Positions 62,730 to 64,000 of a stretch of DNA of 64,000 bases are shown one piece after another. Source of the stretch: Ptiloglossa arizonensis (taxonomy: Eukaryota; Arthropoda; Insecta; Hymenoptera; Colletidae); contig NW_027478524.1 in the NCBI RefSeq assembly GCF_051014685.1, positions 62,001-126,000 of the forward strand, given 5' to 3'. How positions within the stretch are numbered: position 1 is the stretch's first letter; the number at the start of each line of letters is the position of its first letter. The notes below the pieces were generated by a model that saw only the letters and a program-made list of their open reading frames with translations, did not search any database and was not told the origin of the DNA. A program made the position numbers and the translations under genes.

Positions 62730-63259
62730 TGGTTGAGAAACTATCAAAATTTTCGCAAGTCTGATACTCGAAACCAATAACTACAAAGGCCTAGGTGAAA
62801 AACACACATATCTTTGTAATCGGGCGAGTTTCTACTTTCAGATGCAACAGGAATTTCTCGAGTTCGTCAATCCGTTCGCGAGATATGGGATTTTGAAGCT
62901 AAGGAATGGTTGAGAAACCATCAAAATATTCGCAAGTCTGATGCTGGAAACCAATAACTAGAATGGCCTAGGGGAAAATACACATACCGTTGTAATCGGG
63001 CGAGTTTCTGCTTTCAGATGCAACAGGAATTTCTCGAGATCGTGATTCCGTTCGCGAGATATGGCAGTTTTAAGTTAAGGAATGCTTGAGAAACCATCAA
63101 AATTTTCTCTGGTCTGATACTCGAAACCAATAACTGGAATGACCTAGGGGAAAAGTACACACACCACTGTAATCGGGCGATTTTCTGCTTCCAGGTGCAA
63201 CAGGAATTTCTCGAGTTCGTCAATCCGTTCGCGAGATATGGGAGTTTGAAGTTAAGGAA
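62730..63259 (+). repeat. Three-monomer tandem duplication, copy 2
   Basis: This is the direct repeat of 62200-62729. Few differences were seen, such as GGGAGTTTGAAGC against GGGATTTTGAAGC and CAAAATTTTCGC against CAAACTTTTCGC. Confidence 0.85.
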
Positions 63260-64000
63260 TGGTTGAGAAACTATCAAACTTTTCGCAAGTCTGATACTCG
63301 AAACCAATAACTACAAAGGCCTAGGTGAAAAACACACATATCTTTGTAATCGGGCGAGTTTCTACTTTCAGATGCAACAGGAATTTCTCTAGTTCGTCAT
63401 CCCGTTCGCGAGATATGGGAATTCGAAGTTAAGGAATGGTTGAGAAAGCATCAAAATTTTCGCAATTCTCATACTCGAAACCAATAACTACAAAGGCCTG
63501 GGGGAAAAATACACATACCGTTGTAGTCGGGCGAGTTTCTACTTTCACATGCAACTGGAATTTCTCGAGTTCGTCAATCCGTTCGCGAGAAATGGGAGAT
63601 TGAAGTTAAGGAATGGTTGAGAAACTATCCAAATTTTCGCAAGTCCGATACTCGAAACCAATAACTACATAGGCCTAGGGGAAAAACACACATACCTTTG
63701 TAATCGGGCGAGTTTCCACTTTCAGATGCAACAGGAATTTCTCGAGTCCGTCATTCCGTTCGCGAGACATGGGAGTTTGAAGTTAAGGAATGGTTGAGAA
63801 ACCATCAGAATTTTCGCAATTCTCATACTCGAAACCAATAACTGGAATGGCCTAGAGGAAAAGTACACACATCATTGTAATTGTGTGAGTTTCTACTTTC
63901 AGATGCAACAGGAATTTCTCGAGTTCGTCATTCCGTTCGCGAGATATGGGAGTTTGAAGTTAAGGAATGGTAGAGAAACCATCAAAATTTTCGCTGGTCT

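Larger units (their letters stand above)
41200..64000 (+). repeat. Satellite zone V (approximate limits, interrupted by the retrotransposon)
   Basis: The zone is dominated by CTACAAAGGCCTAGG with ACACATATCTTTG monomers, GAGAAACTATC variants, TTTCTACTTTAAGATGC, TGGAATGACCTAGGGG with CTGCTTCCAGGTGC, and the GTGTGTGC subtype. It spans the insertion at 55950-57627 and continues to the window end, with the perfect 14-mer tandem duplication at 45422-50371. Confidence 0.5.
57641..64000 (+). repeat. 177-bp tandem satellite array (distal block, about 36 monomers)
   Basis: The same satellite resumes immediately after the retrotransposon's target-site duplication and runs to the window end in the same orientation and period. 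Its monomers are of the subtypes seen at about 41200-55949, for example CTACAAAGGCCTAGG with ACACATATCTTTG, and the GTGTGTGC subtype at about 58580, 60350 and 61410. The block therefore belongs to the same zone as the sequence left of the insert. No gene is visible. Confidence 0.97.

Noticed and set aside
1..64000. CRISPR array or phage-like repeat system
   Set aside because: The repeat has no spacers. The whole 177-bp unit is repetitive and contiguous, and the only mobile element is a eukaryotic LINE with a poly(A) tail.

Overview
This window is almost entirely one tandem satellite DNA array. About 62.3 kb (1-55949 and 57641-64000) is built from roughly 350 head-to-tail copies of a monomer with a period of 177 bp. 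All copies are in the same orientation and no host gene is visible. The monomer has fixed landmarks: an ATGGTT-GAGA-AACCAT dyad, an AAAATTTT palindrome, a CCTAGG site, and a CpG-rich block containing CTCGAG and TCGCGA. Between the dyad and the CpG block lies a variable box that separates monomers into subtypes. This is the architecture of eukaryotic pericentromeric or centromeric satellite heterochromatin.

The array is a mosaic. I see five zones by eye, with approximate boundaries: 1-9000, 9000-14000, 14000-29200, 29200-41200 and 41200-64000. Each has its own diagnostic monomer variants and its own segmental duplications in multiples of the monomer (1, 2, 3, 6, 8, 9, 10, 11, 14 and 31 monomers). 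Some duplications are nearly perfect, such as the tandem 2475-bp 14-mer at about 45422-50371 and three copies of an 11-mer between 21590 and 29017. This indicates recent unequal exchange.

The one non-satellite segment is a GC-rich insertion at 55950-57627. It is a 5'-truncated non-LTR retrotransposon on the + strand. It carries the last 358 codons of an uninterrupted reverse-transcriptase ORF (post-palm region, thumb, CCHC zinc knuckle, basic tail), a 3' UTR of about 570 bp containing a train of eight stem-loops, an AATAAA signal, a 28-nt poly(A) tail and a perfect 13-bp target-site duplication of satellite sequence. The protein resembles the R1 clade (R1/TRAS/SART/Waldo-like), which points to an arthropod, most likely an insect. 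I cannot name the species.

Open reading frames across the satellite are a by-product of a period divisible by three (177 = 3 x 59) with few in-frame stops. I do not regard them as genes. I saw no rRNA, tRNA, CRISPR array or host promoter.
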